Notes: a model not told the origin generated them from the letters alone. Positions 8,399-16,835 are shown, numbered from the stretch's first letter. The stretch is DNA of 64,000 bases from Hymenobacter sp. BT18 (GCF_012273015.1 NZ_CP050954.1:3760001-3824000); one strand, 5' to 3'. A program made the numbers and translations.

Positions 8399-8791
8399 AT
8401 GGCCCTTCTTACCATCCAGGATGAAACCGCTACCGGCAGCATCCTCAACCAACTGGAGTTGGAAATTGCGCAGGAAACGCTCACAGTACGTGACCTGATT
8501 GCCCAGCGCGTACAGCAGGAAGTAGCAGCCTATAACCGCCGGCAGTCGGGGGTGTTCAATGGGCTGGTGCAGCCCACGCAGTCGGAGCGGGTGCTGAACG
8601 GCTTTCGGCTGCGCCAGCCTAAACCTATTGACGTCGAAGAGCAGCTCTACAAGGCCTTGGAAGGATTTCAGCAGAACGGCTACTTTGTGCTCGTCAACAA
8701 CCGGCAAGTAGAAAGCCTCGACGAAGAAGTGTGGGTGGGCACCGGCGCTACGGCCAGCTTCATTAAGCTCACGCCCTTGGTTGGTGGCTGA
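8399..8791 (+). CDS. Small hypothetical protein preceding the DUF4132 gene
   Basis: This 130-residue protein is acidic and hydrophilic, with no signal peptide. Its first half looks helical (SILNQLELEIAQETLTVRDL), and it contains a Gln/Arg-rich centre (RLRQPKPIDVEEQLYKALEGF) and a beta-like end with VLVNNRQVESLDEEVWVG. I recognise no family. It is followed on the same strand by the large DUF4132 gene with little or no gap (at most 82 bp), so translation coupling and a joint role are likely. The AT-rich inverted repeat upstream is its probable control region. Confidence 0.65.
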   Translation: MALLTIQDETATGSILNQLELEIAQETLTVRDLIAQRVQQEVAAYNRRQSGVFNGLVQPTQSERVLNGFRLRQPKPIDVEEQLYKALEGFQQNGYFVLVNNRQVESLDEEVWVGTGATASFIKLTPLVGG

Positions 8792-8873
8792 GATGAGGCC
8801 TTTCTGGTCTGACTGGCTGAGCCGCCTACGCGTGTGGGCCAGCCCAAGCTCTTCCACCCACACTTTCTCTGCT

Positions 8874-11414
8874 ATGACCACCAAGGAAAAAAAGTCGTTT
8901 GCCAACATTCTGCGTAGCACCAGTCCCGAGGCCTCCGAAATGCGGCCGGTGCTGGAACAGTTCCTTACCGAAATTCAGGACCGCAACCTGGGCTACTGGG
9001 AGCTGAAGCTGTCGGACCTATTGGCCTACCAAACGCTGAAAAACCAGGATCCTGCCTACAAAGGGCGACTGGTGCTGGCAACGGTGGAGGCCATGGGCAG
9101 TACGGCCAACGAATACGCAACCCGGTACCAGCTGGATGCTTTGCTGCAGGTGCTGCTTCGCTCCACGCTGGCGCTGCCCCCCACCGCCTGGATTAAGCTG
9201 TTTCACCTCTACGGGCTCGAAGACAGCTCGAAAACGCTGGGGCAAGTGCTGTCCCTGTTTCCGGTGCTTCTGACGCTGGGCCAACTGGAAAAGCAAGCGA
9301 AAAAGCAGCCGCTGGCCGAAGAGCTGCTAACTTATCTAAGCAAGCTGCTAGCAAAATCGGCGGCCTACACGGCTGATGCCGGCGTGGTGAAGCTACGGGC
9401 CAAGCTCCAGGAAATACTGCGGCTCAGCGGGGCTGAAGAACTCCCCACGGTGGTATTTGCTGCCGATGACGCCTTTGGCGAAGCCCTGAATGAGTTTGTG
9501 CGCGGTCTAAGCGCAGACCCCAACGCCGGGCCGTGGTTACGCCTGTTGCAACTCTGGCAGCAGGCCAGCGGCGGGCAGCCCACGGCTAAGTTTCAGAAGG
9601 AAGCCGAGGCTGCCATAGCAGCCATCGGCACCCCCAGCGTGGCCGAGCATTACGAGGTATGGCTGGGGGCTTTAGCCAGGCTGCCGGTGCAGGAGCTCAA
9701 CCGTACCAACAACTACGCCGGCCAGACTTATACCTATACTGAGTGGCATTTTCTGAGCCAGACCAACCAGGATGCGGTAAAGGGCCTGCTCTGGACCAGC
9801 GTATCCGTGCTGAATACCGCCATGCTGCATTTCGTAGCGGATCTGACAGCCAAGTGCTACCGCAAAATTCCGGCAAAGGGTCAGCTGGCACCAAGCCTGG
9901 GCAACGCGGGCGTGTGGGTGCTAGCCCAGGGTGGCCTGCCCGGTGTGGCGCAACTTTCGCGCCTCTACGGTGCCGTAAAGCAGCCTAACACGCAGACCCT
10001 GATTGGGCGCTACCTCGAAAAGGCTTCGCTGGCGCTGGGCATGACGCCCGCCGAACTGGAAGACATGGCCGTGCCGGACTTCGGGCTGATAGACGGGCGT
10101 TCGGAACAAGCCTTCGGCGACTACCAGGTTGTGCTGGTCCTGGTAGGCGGTAAAGCCGAGCTTAACTGGAGTAAAGCCGGGAAGCCGCTGAAATCGGCTC
10201 CGGCAGCGCTTAAAAGCACCCACGCCGAAGCGCTGCGTCACCTCAAGCTCACCCAAGTGCAGGCGCAACAGGCATACACCGCCCAGCGGGACCGGCTCGA
10301 CCGCAGCTACATCAGCGGCCGGCATTTGGCCTGGCCCCGCTTTCGGCGCTATTACCTCGAGCACGGCCTTATGGGCCGGCTAACCCACGCCCTAATCTGG
10401 CGCATTCATCACCCCGACGGCTCCTTTCACGATGCGTTGTGGCAAAACAACATCTGGCGCAACGCCCAAGGCCATACCCTGCCTGAACCTGCTGAGGCCG
10501 ACACCGTCCAGCTCTGGCACCCGGTGCTGGCTACCACCGATGAGGTGCTGGCTTGGCGCAGCTGGCTGGACGAGCAACAGCTGCGCCAGCCCTTCAAGCA
10601 GGCGTACCGCGAAGTATACCTGCTGACGCCCCCTGAGGAGCACACCCGCACCTATTCCAACCGCATGGCTGCCCACGTGCTGCGCCAGCACCAATTCAGC
10701 GCCCTGGCGCGGGGCCGCGGCTGGACGTACCGCCTGATGGGCGCTTACGACAAAGGCTATGAGTCCGACTCAACCACCCTGGAGCTGCCGGCCCACGGCT
10801 TGCAGGCACAGTTCTGGGTGAGCGAAGTCAACGCCGACCAAGCCTGGAACGACGCCGGTATCTGGAACTACGTGAGTACCGACCAGGTGCGCTTTGTAAA
10901 CCCGCACGGAGCCGTGCCGCTGCCCGAGGTGCCGCCGCTGGTGTTTTCGGAGGTGATGCGCGACGTGGATTTGTTTGTGGGCGTGGCCAGTGTGGGCAAT
11001 GACCCGCTCTGGCGCGACAATGGTGGTCTGGTGCAGTACCGCAACTATTGGGAAAGCTACAGCTTTGGGGAGCTAAGCGAAGTGGCCAAAACCCGCAAGC
11101 TAGCCCTGGAACGGCTGGTGCCGCGCCTGAAAATCGGGCGGGTAAGTGAAATCAAAGACAGTTTCCTGGAAGTGCGCGGCCACCTGCGGACCTACAAAAT
11201 CCACCTTGGCTCGGGCAATATTCTCATGACCCCCAACGACCAGTACCTGTGCATTGTGCCTGACCGCTCTGCCAAATCAGCTGGTACCGCCGATGTATTC
11301 CTGCCTTTTGAGGGCGACGCTGTGCTGTCTATTATTCTCAGCAAAGCCTTACTGCTCATGGACGACGACAAAATCACGGACGAAACAATAGTACGGCAGA
11401 TTAAGCACCGGTAA
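8874..11414 (+). CDS. DUF4132 domain-containing protein
   Basis: The chosen ATG at 8874 gives 846 residues starting MTTKEKKSFANILRS. An ATG at 8793, 1 bp after the upstream stop, would add 27 residues with no obvious family content. The N-terminal half is a long series of helices; the C-terminal third carries what I associate with DUF4132/DUF7737 proteins, including YKIHLGSGNILMTPNDQYLC and the preceding SEIKDSFLEVRGHLR strand. DUF4132 proteins, often paired with WGR or MolR-like domains in other bacteria, have no settled biochemical role. No WGR domain is visible here. A perfect 23-bp hairpin ends the unit. Confidence 0.8.
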   Translation: MTTKEKKSFANILRSTSPEASEMRPVLEQFLTEIQDRNLGYWELKLSDLLAYQTLKNQDPAYKGRLVLATVEAMGSTANEYATRYQLDALLQVLLRSTLALPPTAWIKLFHLYGLEDSSKTLGQVLSLFPVLLTLGQLEKQAKKQPLAEELLTYLSKLLAKSAAYTADAGVVKLRAKLQEILRLSGAEELPTVVFAADDAFGEALNEFVRGLSADPNAGPWLRLLQLWQQASGGQPTAKFQKEAEAAIAAIGTPSVAEHYEVWLGALARLPVQELNRTNNYAGQTYTYTEWHFLSQTNQDAVKGLLWTSVSVLNTAMLHFVADLTAKCYRKIPAKGQLAPSLGNAGVWVLAQGGLPGVAQLSRLYGAVKQPNTQTLIGRYLEKASLALGMTPAELEDMAVPDFGLIDGRSEQAFGDYQVVLVLVGGKAELNWSKAGKPLKSAPAALKSTHAEALRHLKLTQVQAQQAYTAQRDRLDRSYISGRHLAWPRFRRYYLEHGLMGRLTHALIWRIHHPDGSFHDALWQNNIWRNAQGHTLPEPAEADTVQLWHPVLATTDEVLAWRSWLDEQQLRQPFKQAYREVYLLTPPEEHTRTYSNRMAAHVLRQHQFSALARGRGWTYRLMGAYDKGYESDSTTLELPAHGLQAQFWVSEVNADQAWNDAGIWNYVSTDQVRFVNPHGAVPLPEVPPLVFSEVMRDVDLFVGVASVGNDPLWRDNGGLVQYRNYWESYSFGELSEVAKTRKLALERLVPRLKIGRVSEIKDSFLEVRGHLRTYKIHLGSGNILMTPNDQYLCIVPDRSAKSAGTADVFLPFEGDAVLSIILSKALLLMDDDKITDETIVRQIKHR

Positions 11415-11436
11415 CGCAAGGCAGTAGTAGATCAGC

Positions 11437-11486
11437 CCCCAAGCACTAAGGACTCGGCTAAACAGCCGAGTCCTTAGTGCTTGGGG
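11437..11486. terminator. Strong bidirectional terminator hairpin
   Basis: Two perfect 23-bp arms (11437-11459 and 11464-11486) are separated by a 4-nt AAAC loop and followed on plus by TTTTATT. It lies 22 bp past the DUF4132 stop and close to the 3' end of the minus-strand peptidase remnant. Confidence 0.85.
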
Positions 11487-11492
11487 TTTTAT

Positions 11493-11729
11493 TCAACGTT
11501 TTGAGATAAGCAGCCCCAGCAGGCGCCATAGCTGCTCATCAAAGTACTGCGTGCTTTTGTTGTAGAGGTGTACCCGGTCCTTGCTACCTATGTTGTGGGC
11601 ATGACCCGGGTACACGAAATAGTCGAGCTGTATGCCTTTGTCGACGGCAGCTTTCAGGTAGTTGAGGCTGTGCTGCCATACCACCACATCGTCGATGGTA
11701 CCCTGGATAAGCAGAAGCTTCCCTGTAGC
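11493..11729 (-). pseudogene. C-terminal remnant of an S9 (dipeptidyl peptidase IV-type) peptidase
   Basis: About 78 open codons with no plausible start match the end of the prolyl oligopeptidase/DPP IV catalytic domain. The reading runs from KLLLIQGTIDDVVVWQHS, which holds the catalytic-Asp loop, through QLDYFVYPGHAHN with the catalytic His, to a helical end. The nucleophile motif GxSxGG and everything before it are missing: a TAA at 11730-11732 closes the frame upstream, and the sequence then turns into unrelated DNA. A short stretch can be opened at GTG 11687, but it could not make an active enzyme. This is a truncated relic. Confidence 0.75.
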
Positions 11730-11909
11730 TTATCCAGCCAGCCTACGAAGGCTGGGGCGCGCCAACCTACAAAGGCCGCTGGCAGTGGTTGCAGAGCCAG
11801 CTTTTTTACTTCGCCCGTCGGGAAACGATTCGGCTGCTCAAGGGGTTATATACAGTCTGGTTTACCTCCGAAACCCGGCACTATGCCCGATTTTCCGTAT
11901 TTTTGCCCC
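11730..11909 (+). other. Region between the peptidase remnant and clpS, with a coding-like relic
   Basis: In one plus-strand frame, about 11730-11860 reads as a protein-like run (PAYEGWGAPTYKGRWQW then SQLFYFARRETIRLLKG) with no start codon. It may be the 3' scrap of another lost gene joined to the peptidase remnant. The bases at the joint form an inverted GATAAGC/GCTTATC pair. The clpS promoter occupies the right end. Confidence 0.35.
11898..11905 (+). promoter_or_regulatory. -7 element of clpS (leaderless arrangement)
   Basis: TATTTTTG matches TAnnTTTG exactly and ends only four bases before the clpS ATG at 11910. With the usual initiation distance for this element, the mRNA would start at or within a base or two of the start codon. 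No clear -33 box is visible. Confidence 0.6.
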
Positions 11910-12191
11910 ATGAACAGCAAACCGCAGATTGAGTACGACGAGGACGTTCTGCTCCTGGAAGAAACCACCGATGTGCGCGACTTGGTGGTGTACAACGACG
12001 ACGTAAACACCTTCGACCACGTCATCCGGACGCTCATTGACGTGTGCGGCCACGAGCCCGAGCAGGCTGAGCAATGTACGCTACTCATTCACTACAAAGG
12101 GCAGTGTACCGTCAAGCACGGCACCTTCGATGAGCTGGTGGGCATGTGCACGGCCATCCACGACCGGGGTATTTCGGCCGACGTTATTTAA
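11910..12191 (+). CDS. clpS: ATP-dependent Clp protease adaptor ClpS
   Basis: This 93-residue ClpS hands N-degron substrates (proteins starting with Leu, Phe, Tyr or Trp) to the ClpAP/ClpCP protease. Family features are present: an acidic flexible N-terminus, the VVYNDDVNTFDHVIRTL motif that forms the N-degron pocket, and the core HEPEQAEQCTLLIHYKGQCTV followed by a GTFDEL segment. The ATG at 11910 is preferred because the longer open frame upstream is not ClpS-like. A TATTTTTG element lies 4 bp before the ATG, so translation may be leaderless. A long inverted repeat directly follows the stop. Confidence 0.93.
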   Translation: MNSKPQIEYDEDVLLLEETTDVRDLVVYNDDVNTFDHVIRTLIDVCGHEPEQAEQCTLLIHYKGQCTVKHGTFDELVGMCTAIHDRGISADVI

Positions 12192-12193
12192 CT

Positions 12194-12278
12194 AATGTGC
12201 TGATGTGTTGGAATGTGCTGAGGAGCTAATGATTGTTCTTGATTAGCACCTCAGCACATTCCAACACATCAGCACATT
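12194..12278. repeat. Long imperfect inverted repeat between clpS and recR
   Basis: Two 36-bp arms (12194-12229 and 12243-12278) differ at one position and enclose a 13-nt loop. The arms are themselves built from repeated AATGTGCTGA/GTGTTGGAATGTGCTGA units. It starts 3 bp after the clpS stop and may act as a 3' end stabiliser or terminator. There is no T-tract. Confidence 0.75.
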
Positions 12279-12301
12279 ATGCACACTAGCACATTCACTG
12301 A

Positions 12302-12916
12302 ATGGAATTTCCTTCCAAATTGATAGAAAACGCCGTTGGCGAATTATCGAAGCTGCCGGGCATCGGGAAGAAAACGGCCCTGCGCCTGGCCCTACACCTG
12401 CTGAAAGCCGAAACGGACACCACCGCTTCGCTGGCGGAGGCCCTGGCGAAGATGCGCTTCGAAATCCGCTACTGCGACACCTGCCACAACATTTCCGATA
12501 CGCCGGAGTGCAGCATCTGCGCCAGCAAGTTTCGGGACCAGAGCACCGTGTGCGTGGTCTCGGATATCCGCGACGTTATTGCCATCGAAAACACGGCCCA
12601 GTACCAAGGTATGTACCACGTGCTGGGCGGCGTCATCTCGCCCATTGAAGGCATCGGCCCCAGCGACCTGACCATTGACTCCCTGATGGAGCGCGTGACG
12701 AAGGAAGGCTCCGAAATCCGGGAAGTCATTCTCGCCATCAGCCCCACCATGGAAGGCGACACCACGGCCTTCTACCTCTCGCGCAAGCTCCGCGACCTGC
12801 CCGAGCTGAACGTGAGCACCATTGCCCGCGGCATTCCCATGGGTGGCGAGCTGGAATACGCCGACGAAATTACCCTGGGCCGCTCCATTGTGGAGCGCCA
12901 GCGCCAGGCCCGGTAG
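12302..12916 (+). CDS. recR: Recombination mediator RecR
   Basis: This 204-residue RecR works with RecO (and RecF) to load RecA on gapped or SSB-coated DNA. Domains appear in order: a helix-hairpin-helix (SKLPGIGKKTALRLALHLL, about residues 17-35), a four-Cys zinc finger (CDTCHNISDTPECSIC, about 58-73), then a Toprim domain (VCVVSDIRDVIAIE, later GVISPIEGIGP and LAISPTMEGDTTAFY), ending in RGIPMGGELEYADE. Length and motif order are fully typical. The start at 12302 gives the expected N-terminus MEFPSKLIENAV. A terminator follows at 12941-12971, so it appears monocistronic. Confidence 0.97.
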   Translation: MEFPSKLIENAVGELSKLPGIGKKTALRLALHLLKAETDTTASLAEALAKMRFEIRYCDTCHNISDTPECSICASKFRDQSTVCVVSDIRDVIAIENTAQYQGMYHVLGGVISPIEGIGPSDLTIDSLMERVTKEGSEIREVILAISPTMEGDTTAFYLSRKLRDLPELNVSTIARGIPMGGELEYADEITLGRSIVERQRQAR

Positions 12917-12940
12917 CTGCCGACTGGCTGCACCTAGCAC

Positions 12941-12971
12941 AAGCCCCGGATGGTTTTACCTTCCGGGGCTT
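12941..12971 (+). terminator. Terminator after recR
   Basis: Perfect 10-bp arms AAGCCCCGGA (12941-12950) and TCCGGGGCTT (12962-12971) are followed by ATTGTTTTC. It stands 25 bp after the recR stop codon and upstream of the glycosyltransferase gene. Confidence 0.8.
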
Positions 12972-13065
12972 ATTGTTTTCAGCCAATACGGCGGCGCAGG
13001 TTCGCAATAACAACCCGACTGCTTACCTTTCGCGGCCTATTCTCCTGCCCGTGCCCTCGCTCGTT

Positions 13066-15138
13066 GTGAAGCTTTCTGTTATTATCGTCAACTATAACGT
13101 CTGCTACTTTCTGGAGCAGGCGCTGTTGTCGGTGCGGCGAGCGGTGGAAAAGCTGGGCCAGCCGGTAGAAGTATTTGTGGTCGATAACAACTCCGTGGAC
13201 GGCTCGGTGGCCATGGTGCGCGCCCGGTTCCCGGAGGTAATACTCATCGAAAACCACGACAACCCCGGCTTCTCGAAAGCCAACAACCAAGCCCTGCGCG
13301 TGGCCCGCGGCGAGTATGTGCTGCTGCTCAACCCCGATACGGTGGTGGAGGAGGATACTTTCCGACTGTGCTGCGCGTTTATGGATGCGCACCCACGGGC
13401 CGGTGGGCTGGGTGTGAAGATGCTCGACGGGCAGGGCAAATTTCTACCTGAAAGCAAGCGGGGCCTGCCCACGCCCTGGGTGGCTTTCTACAAGATTTTC
13501 GGGCTGGCCAAGCTGTTTCCGAAGTCGCGGCGCTTTGGGCGCTACCACCTGGGCTACCTTGATAAAGACCAGACCCACGAAATAGAAGTGCTCAGCGGAG
13601 CCTTTATGCTCATGCGCGCCGCTACCCTGGAGCAGGTAGGACTGCTGGACGAGGACTACTTCATGTACGGGGAAGACATTGACCTCTCGTACCGGATTAC
13701 CCAGGGCGGTTGGCAGAACTTCTACTTCCCCGGCACGCGCATCATTCACTACAAAGGCGAAAGCACCAAGCGCACGAGCGTGAACTACGTGTTCGTGTTC
13801 TACCGCGCCATGGTCATCTTTGCCCGCAAGCACTTTGCCCCGGAGCGCGCGGGCATATTTAGCCTGCTCATCAACCTGGCCATCTGGCTGCGGGCGGGGG
13901 CGGCCGTAGCTCAGCGTCTGGCTTCTCAGGCCGCTCCCGTGCTGCTCGATGCGGGCCTGCTGTATGGAGGCATGTACTTTCTGAAAACCTACTGGGAGCA
14001 CAACCACAAGTATGTGCGCGTGCCCTATCCCGAGAAGTACATGCTGGTGGCCGTGCCGGTGTACGTGGCGGTGTGGCTGGTATCCGCGTTTTTCAGTGGG
14101 GCCTACGATCAGCCGACCAAGGCCCGGCGCATCGTGCGCGGCGTGTTTCTGGGCACCTTGCTGATTTCGGCCGTCAGTAACTTTCTGGATGCCTGGCGCT
14201 TTTCCAAAGCTCTGATTGTGCTTGGGGGCGTGTGGGCGGTGGCGGCGTTGATTCTTCGGCGACTAGCCACCAACTTTCTGCGCTACCGCACCTTCAGCCT
14301 CACCACTCAGCAGCCGAAGAACGTGGGCATTGTGGGGTCATTCGAGGAAAGCCAGCGGGTACGCCAGCTGCTGGAACACGCGGCCGTGCCAGTCCGGGTT
14401 ATCGGGTACATTGAGCCTAACCGGCCCGTTGGTACCGGCAAGGCTTATCGGGCTGGGGTGGAGTACGGCGCGTACGCCGCCTCAGCAGCCTCCGGTACCC
14501 GCGCTGCCGCCACGCTCACGGCCCCCGATACGCTGGATGCGCCCGTCGACGACTTGCTGGGGGAGGTGCGGCAGCTCGAAGATATTATTCGCATCTACGG
14601 CCTCAACGAGCTAATCTTCTGCGGGCGCGACCTGACGGCCAGCCAGATCATCGGGCTGATGGTGAGCGTGCCTCAGCAGCCCCCGGTGGCTTACAAAATT
14701 CTGCCCCAGGATAGCGAGTACATCATTGGCAGTTCCGGTAAAGACTCCCCCGGCGACTATTACGCCCTGGATATTACCCTCAACCTCTTTCGTCCGCAGC
14801 AGGTGCGCAACAAGCGGGTGGTAGACTTTGTCTCGAGCCTCGGGTTTCTGGTGTTGGCTCCCTTGCTACTCTGGGGGCAAAAGCACAGAGGGGGCTTTCT
14901 GCGCAACTGCCTGCGGGTGCTGAGCGGCTCCCGCACCTGGGTGGGCCTGCGCTACGCCGCGGCCCCGCGCCGCCTGGCCCGCGCCATCCTTTCGCCCGCC
15001 GATGCCGTGCAGGCTGCTGCTCCGCTTACCGGGGCCACGCGCCGCCGCCTGGAGCTGCTCTACGCCAAGGACTACGAAACCAGCACCGATATTCGCCTGC
15101 TGCTGCGGGGCTTTCGGGAACTGGGCCGGGAGGAGTGA
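13066..15138 (+). CDS. Glycosyltransferase family 2 fused to a Rossmann / sugar-transferase-like C-terminal part
   Basis: The GTG at 13066 is chosen because it places MKLSVIIVNYNV at the N-terminus, the exact GT2 opening; an upstream ATG (12973) would lie in the recR terminator. The 690-residue product has a GT2 rhamnosyltransferase-like domain (about 1-270: FVVDNNSVDGS, the LLNPDTVV metal site, GAFMLMRAATLEQVGLLDE, the GEDIDLSYR motif). Four or more membrane segments follow (about 275-420), then a nucleotide-binding-like stretch (NVGIVGSFEESQRVRQLLEH), and a C-terminus resembling a shortened sugar-1-phosphate transferase (NKRVVDFVSSLGFLVLAPLLL). It probably acts in exopolysaccharide or O-antigen synthesis at the inner membrane. 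Confidence 0.88.
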   Translation: MKLSVIIVNYNVCYFLEQALLSVRRAVEKLGQPVEVFVVDNNSVDGSVAMVRARFPEVILIENHDNPGFSKANNQALRVARGEYVLLLNPDTVVEEDTFRLCCAFMDAHPRAGGLGVKMLDGQGKFLPESKRGLPTPWVAFYKIFGLAKLFPKSRRFGRYHLGYLDKDQTHEIEVLSGAFMLMRAATLEQVGLLDEDYFMYGEDIDLSYRITQGGWQNFYFPGTRIIHYKGESTKRTSVNYVFVFYRAMVIFARKHFAPERAGIFSLLINLAIWLRAGAAVAQRLASQAAPVLLDAGLLYGGMYFLKTYWEHNHKYVRVPYPEKYMLVAVPVYVAVWLVSAFFSGAYDQPTKARRIVRGVFLGTLLISAVSNFLDAWRFSKALIVLGGVWAVAALILRRLATNFLRYRTFSLTTQQPKNVGIVGSFEESQRVRQLLEHAAVPVRVIGYIEPNRPVGTGKAYRAGVEYGAYAASAASGTRAAATLTAPDTLDAPVDDLLGEVRQLEDIIRIYGLNELIFCGRDLTASQIIGLMVSVPQQPPVAYKILPQDSEYIIGSSGKDSPGDYYALDITLNLFRPQQVRNKRVVDFVSSLGFLVLAPLLLWGQKHRGGFLRNCLRVLSGSRTWVGLRYAAAPRRLARAILSPADAVQAAAPLTGATRRRLELLYAKDYETSTDIRLLLRGFRELGREE

Positions 15139-15413
15139 GTGATAAAAGGACGACAAGTGACACGTGACAGAGTAGGGGCTGGCGGCAGACTCAGGCCGCA
15201 GGCCGCGTCTGCCCGCCGAAGCATAGAAGCCAGTCTCCTGACTGGCGGCCGCGCCAGCGGCCATCCGGCTCCGCACCATCCAGCCTGTCACCTGTCACCC
15301 CGAGTTAGAAACTGTAAAACCACCGAAAGCAAGTACTTGTAGTTCCGGGGGCACTCCGTACATTCCGCCTACTTTTGTGCTGATCCGCTCATTTTCTCTC
15401 AATCAACCTTCTA
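15139..15413. other. Intergenic region with inverted GTGACA repeats
   Basis: The left part carries GTGACACGTGACAG and the right part CTGTCACCTGTCACC, an inverted arrangement about 110 bp apart around a GC-rich core. The aminotransferase promoter lies at the right end. No ORF is convincing here. Confidence 0.4.
15370..15377 (+). promoter_or_regulatory. -7 element of the aminotransferase gene
   Basis: TACTTTTG matches TAnnTTTG and leaves a 36-bp leader to the ATG at 15414. A convincing -33 TTTG at the right distance is not seen. Confidence 0.5.
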
Positions 15414-16637
15414 ATGTCCGCTGACGCTACTACCCTCGCGCCCCTCGTCTTGTCTGACCGCATCAACTCCATGCAGGAGTCGCAAACCATTGCCATGGCC
15501 AAAAAGGCCCGGGCCCTGGCTGCCGAGGGTTTCGATGTTATCAACCTGAGCTTCGGTGAGCCGGATTTCCAGACGCCCCAGTACATCAAGGACGCCGCCA
15601 AGGAGGCCCTTGACCAGGGCTACACGCTCTACACGCCCGTACCCGGCTACCTGGAGCTGCGTCAGGCCATCTGCGACAAGCTGCAGCGCGAAAACCACCT
15701 CAGCTACAAGCCCGAGAACGTGGTGGTGAGCACGGGAGCCAAGCAGGCCCTGGTGAACGTGGTGATGAGCCTGGTAAATCCCGGCGACGAGGTAATCGTG
15801 TTTGCGCCCTACTGGGTGAGCTACGAGGAAATGGTGAAGCTGGCCGAAGGCGTGCCGGTGCCGCTGGTAGGCTCCCTGGAAAATGACTTTAAGGTAACGG
15901 CCGCTGAGTTGGAAGCCGCCATCACGCCCCGCACCCGCCTGATCATGTACTCCTCGCCCTGCAACCCCACGGGCTCGGTGTTCAGCCGCGAAGAGCTGGG
16001 CGCCATTGCCGAGGTAGTAGCCCGAAACCCGCACGTGCACGTGCTGGCCGACGAGATTTACGAGTACATCAACTTCGTGGGGGAGCACGTGAGCATCGCC
16101 CAGTTCGACGACATCAAGGACCGGGTGATTACCGTGAACGGCTTCTCGAAAGGCTACGCCATGACGGGCTGGCGCGTGGGCTACTTGGTGGCCCGCAAGG
16201 AAATTGCCAGTGCCTGCGAAAAAATCCAGAGCCAGATTACCTCCGGCACGTGCTCTATTGCTCAGCGGGCGGGCCTGGCGGCGTTGCAAGGCGGCCGTAG
16301 CTCCGCCGATGAAATGGTAACGGCCTACCACCGCCGCCGCGACCTGGTGCTGGAGCTGGCCAAAGACATTCCCGGCTTCCGCACGCCCACGCCCAGCGGC
16401 GCCTTCTACGTCTTCCCCGATGTGAGCGGCTGCTTCGGCAAATCCACGCCCGAAGGGCAAACTATCAGCTCGGCAGCCGACCTGGCTATGTACCTGCTCA
16501 ATGACGCCCACGTGGCCGCCGTGGATGGCGGGGCGTTTGGGGCGCCCGCCTGCATCCGCTTCAGCACCGCCGCCGCCGATGACAAGCTGCGCGAAGCCTT
16601 CCAGCGTATCAAAAACAGCGTGTCCAAGTTGGCGTAG
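15414..16637 (+). CDS. Pyridoxal phosphate-dependent aminotransferase (AAT-I, AspB/AspC-like)
   Basis: This 407-residue fold-type I aminotransferase is most likely an aspartate/2-oxoglutarate aminotransferase of subgroup I-gamma. Seen in order: LSFGEPDFQTPQYIKDAA, the GYTLYTPVPGYLELRQAI segment, the cofactor-binding VVSTGAKQALVNVVMSLVNPGDEV, SSPCNPTGSVFS (Asn that contacts PLP), the VLADEIYEYINF Asp/Tyr pair, the Schiff-base Lys in VNGFSKGYAMTGWRVGY, and the carboxylate-binding Arg in CIRFSTA. Length is typical for the family. It is followed by a palindromic repeat of the GAACGTCATTCCGAGC family. Substrate choice beyond aspartate-like acids is not resolved by sequence. Confidence 0.93.
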   Translation: MSADATTLAPLVLSDRINSMQESQTIAMAKKARALAAEGFDVINLSFGEPDFQTPQYIKDAAKEALDQGYTLYTPVPGYLELRQAICDKLQRENHLSYKPENVVVSTGAKQALVNVVMSLVNPGDEVIVFAPYWVSYEEMVKLAEGVPVPLVGSLENDFKVTAAELEAAITPRTRLIMYSSPCNPTGSVFSREELGAIAEVVARNPHVHVLADEIYEYINFVGEHVSIAQFDDIKDRVITVNGFSKGYAMTGWRVGYLVARKEIASACEKIQSQITSGTCSIAQRAGLAALQGGRSSADEMVTAYHRRRDLVLELAKDIPGFRTPTPSGAFYVFPDVSGCFGKSTPEGQTISSAADLAMYLLNDAHVAAVDGGAFGAPACIRFSTAAADDKLREAFQRIKNSVSKLA

Positions 16638-16660
16638 CTAGCGCAAACCCTTTTTGGAAA

Positions 16661-16757
16661 GAACGTCATTCCGAGCGCAGGCGAGGAATCTTGCGTGCTG
16701 ATGTTGAATTACTACTCAAACATCAGCACGCAAGATTCCTCGCCTGCGCTTGACGTC
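16661..16757. repeat. REP-like palindrome, GAACGTCATTCCGAGC family (copy 1)
   Basis: Arms of about 40 bp fold back on each other around a short loop. The left arm reads GAACGTCATTCCGAGC, then GCAGGCGAGGAATCTTGCG and TGCTGATGTT; the right arm is its near-exact reverse complement. Related copies lie at 24133, 44816 and 58114. This copy sits between the aminotransferase and heptose kinase genes, and ORFs running through it are spurious extensions. Confidence 0.85.
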
Positions 16758-16802
16758 TTACTGGCTGGCTTGCCGTGTACGGCGCTTTGTGGCCGGGCTT
16801 CC

Positions 16803-16810
16803 TACCTTTG
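16803..16810 (+). promoter_or_regulatory. -7 element of the heptose-7-phosphate kinase gene
   Basis: TACCTTTG fits TAnnTTTG and lies 25 bp before the ATG at 16836. The same octamer precedes hemE, marC, the monooxygenase and the RluE-like gene on their own strands. Confidence 0.6.
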
Positions 16811-16835
16811 CAGTTCTGTACCTGACTTTTCTTTG

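Noticed and set aside
15411..16511. A 366-codon minus-strand ORF opposite the aminotransferase
   Set aside because: The plus-strand frame has every aminotransferase motif; the opposite frame is His/Gly/Val-rich without known domains.
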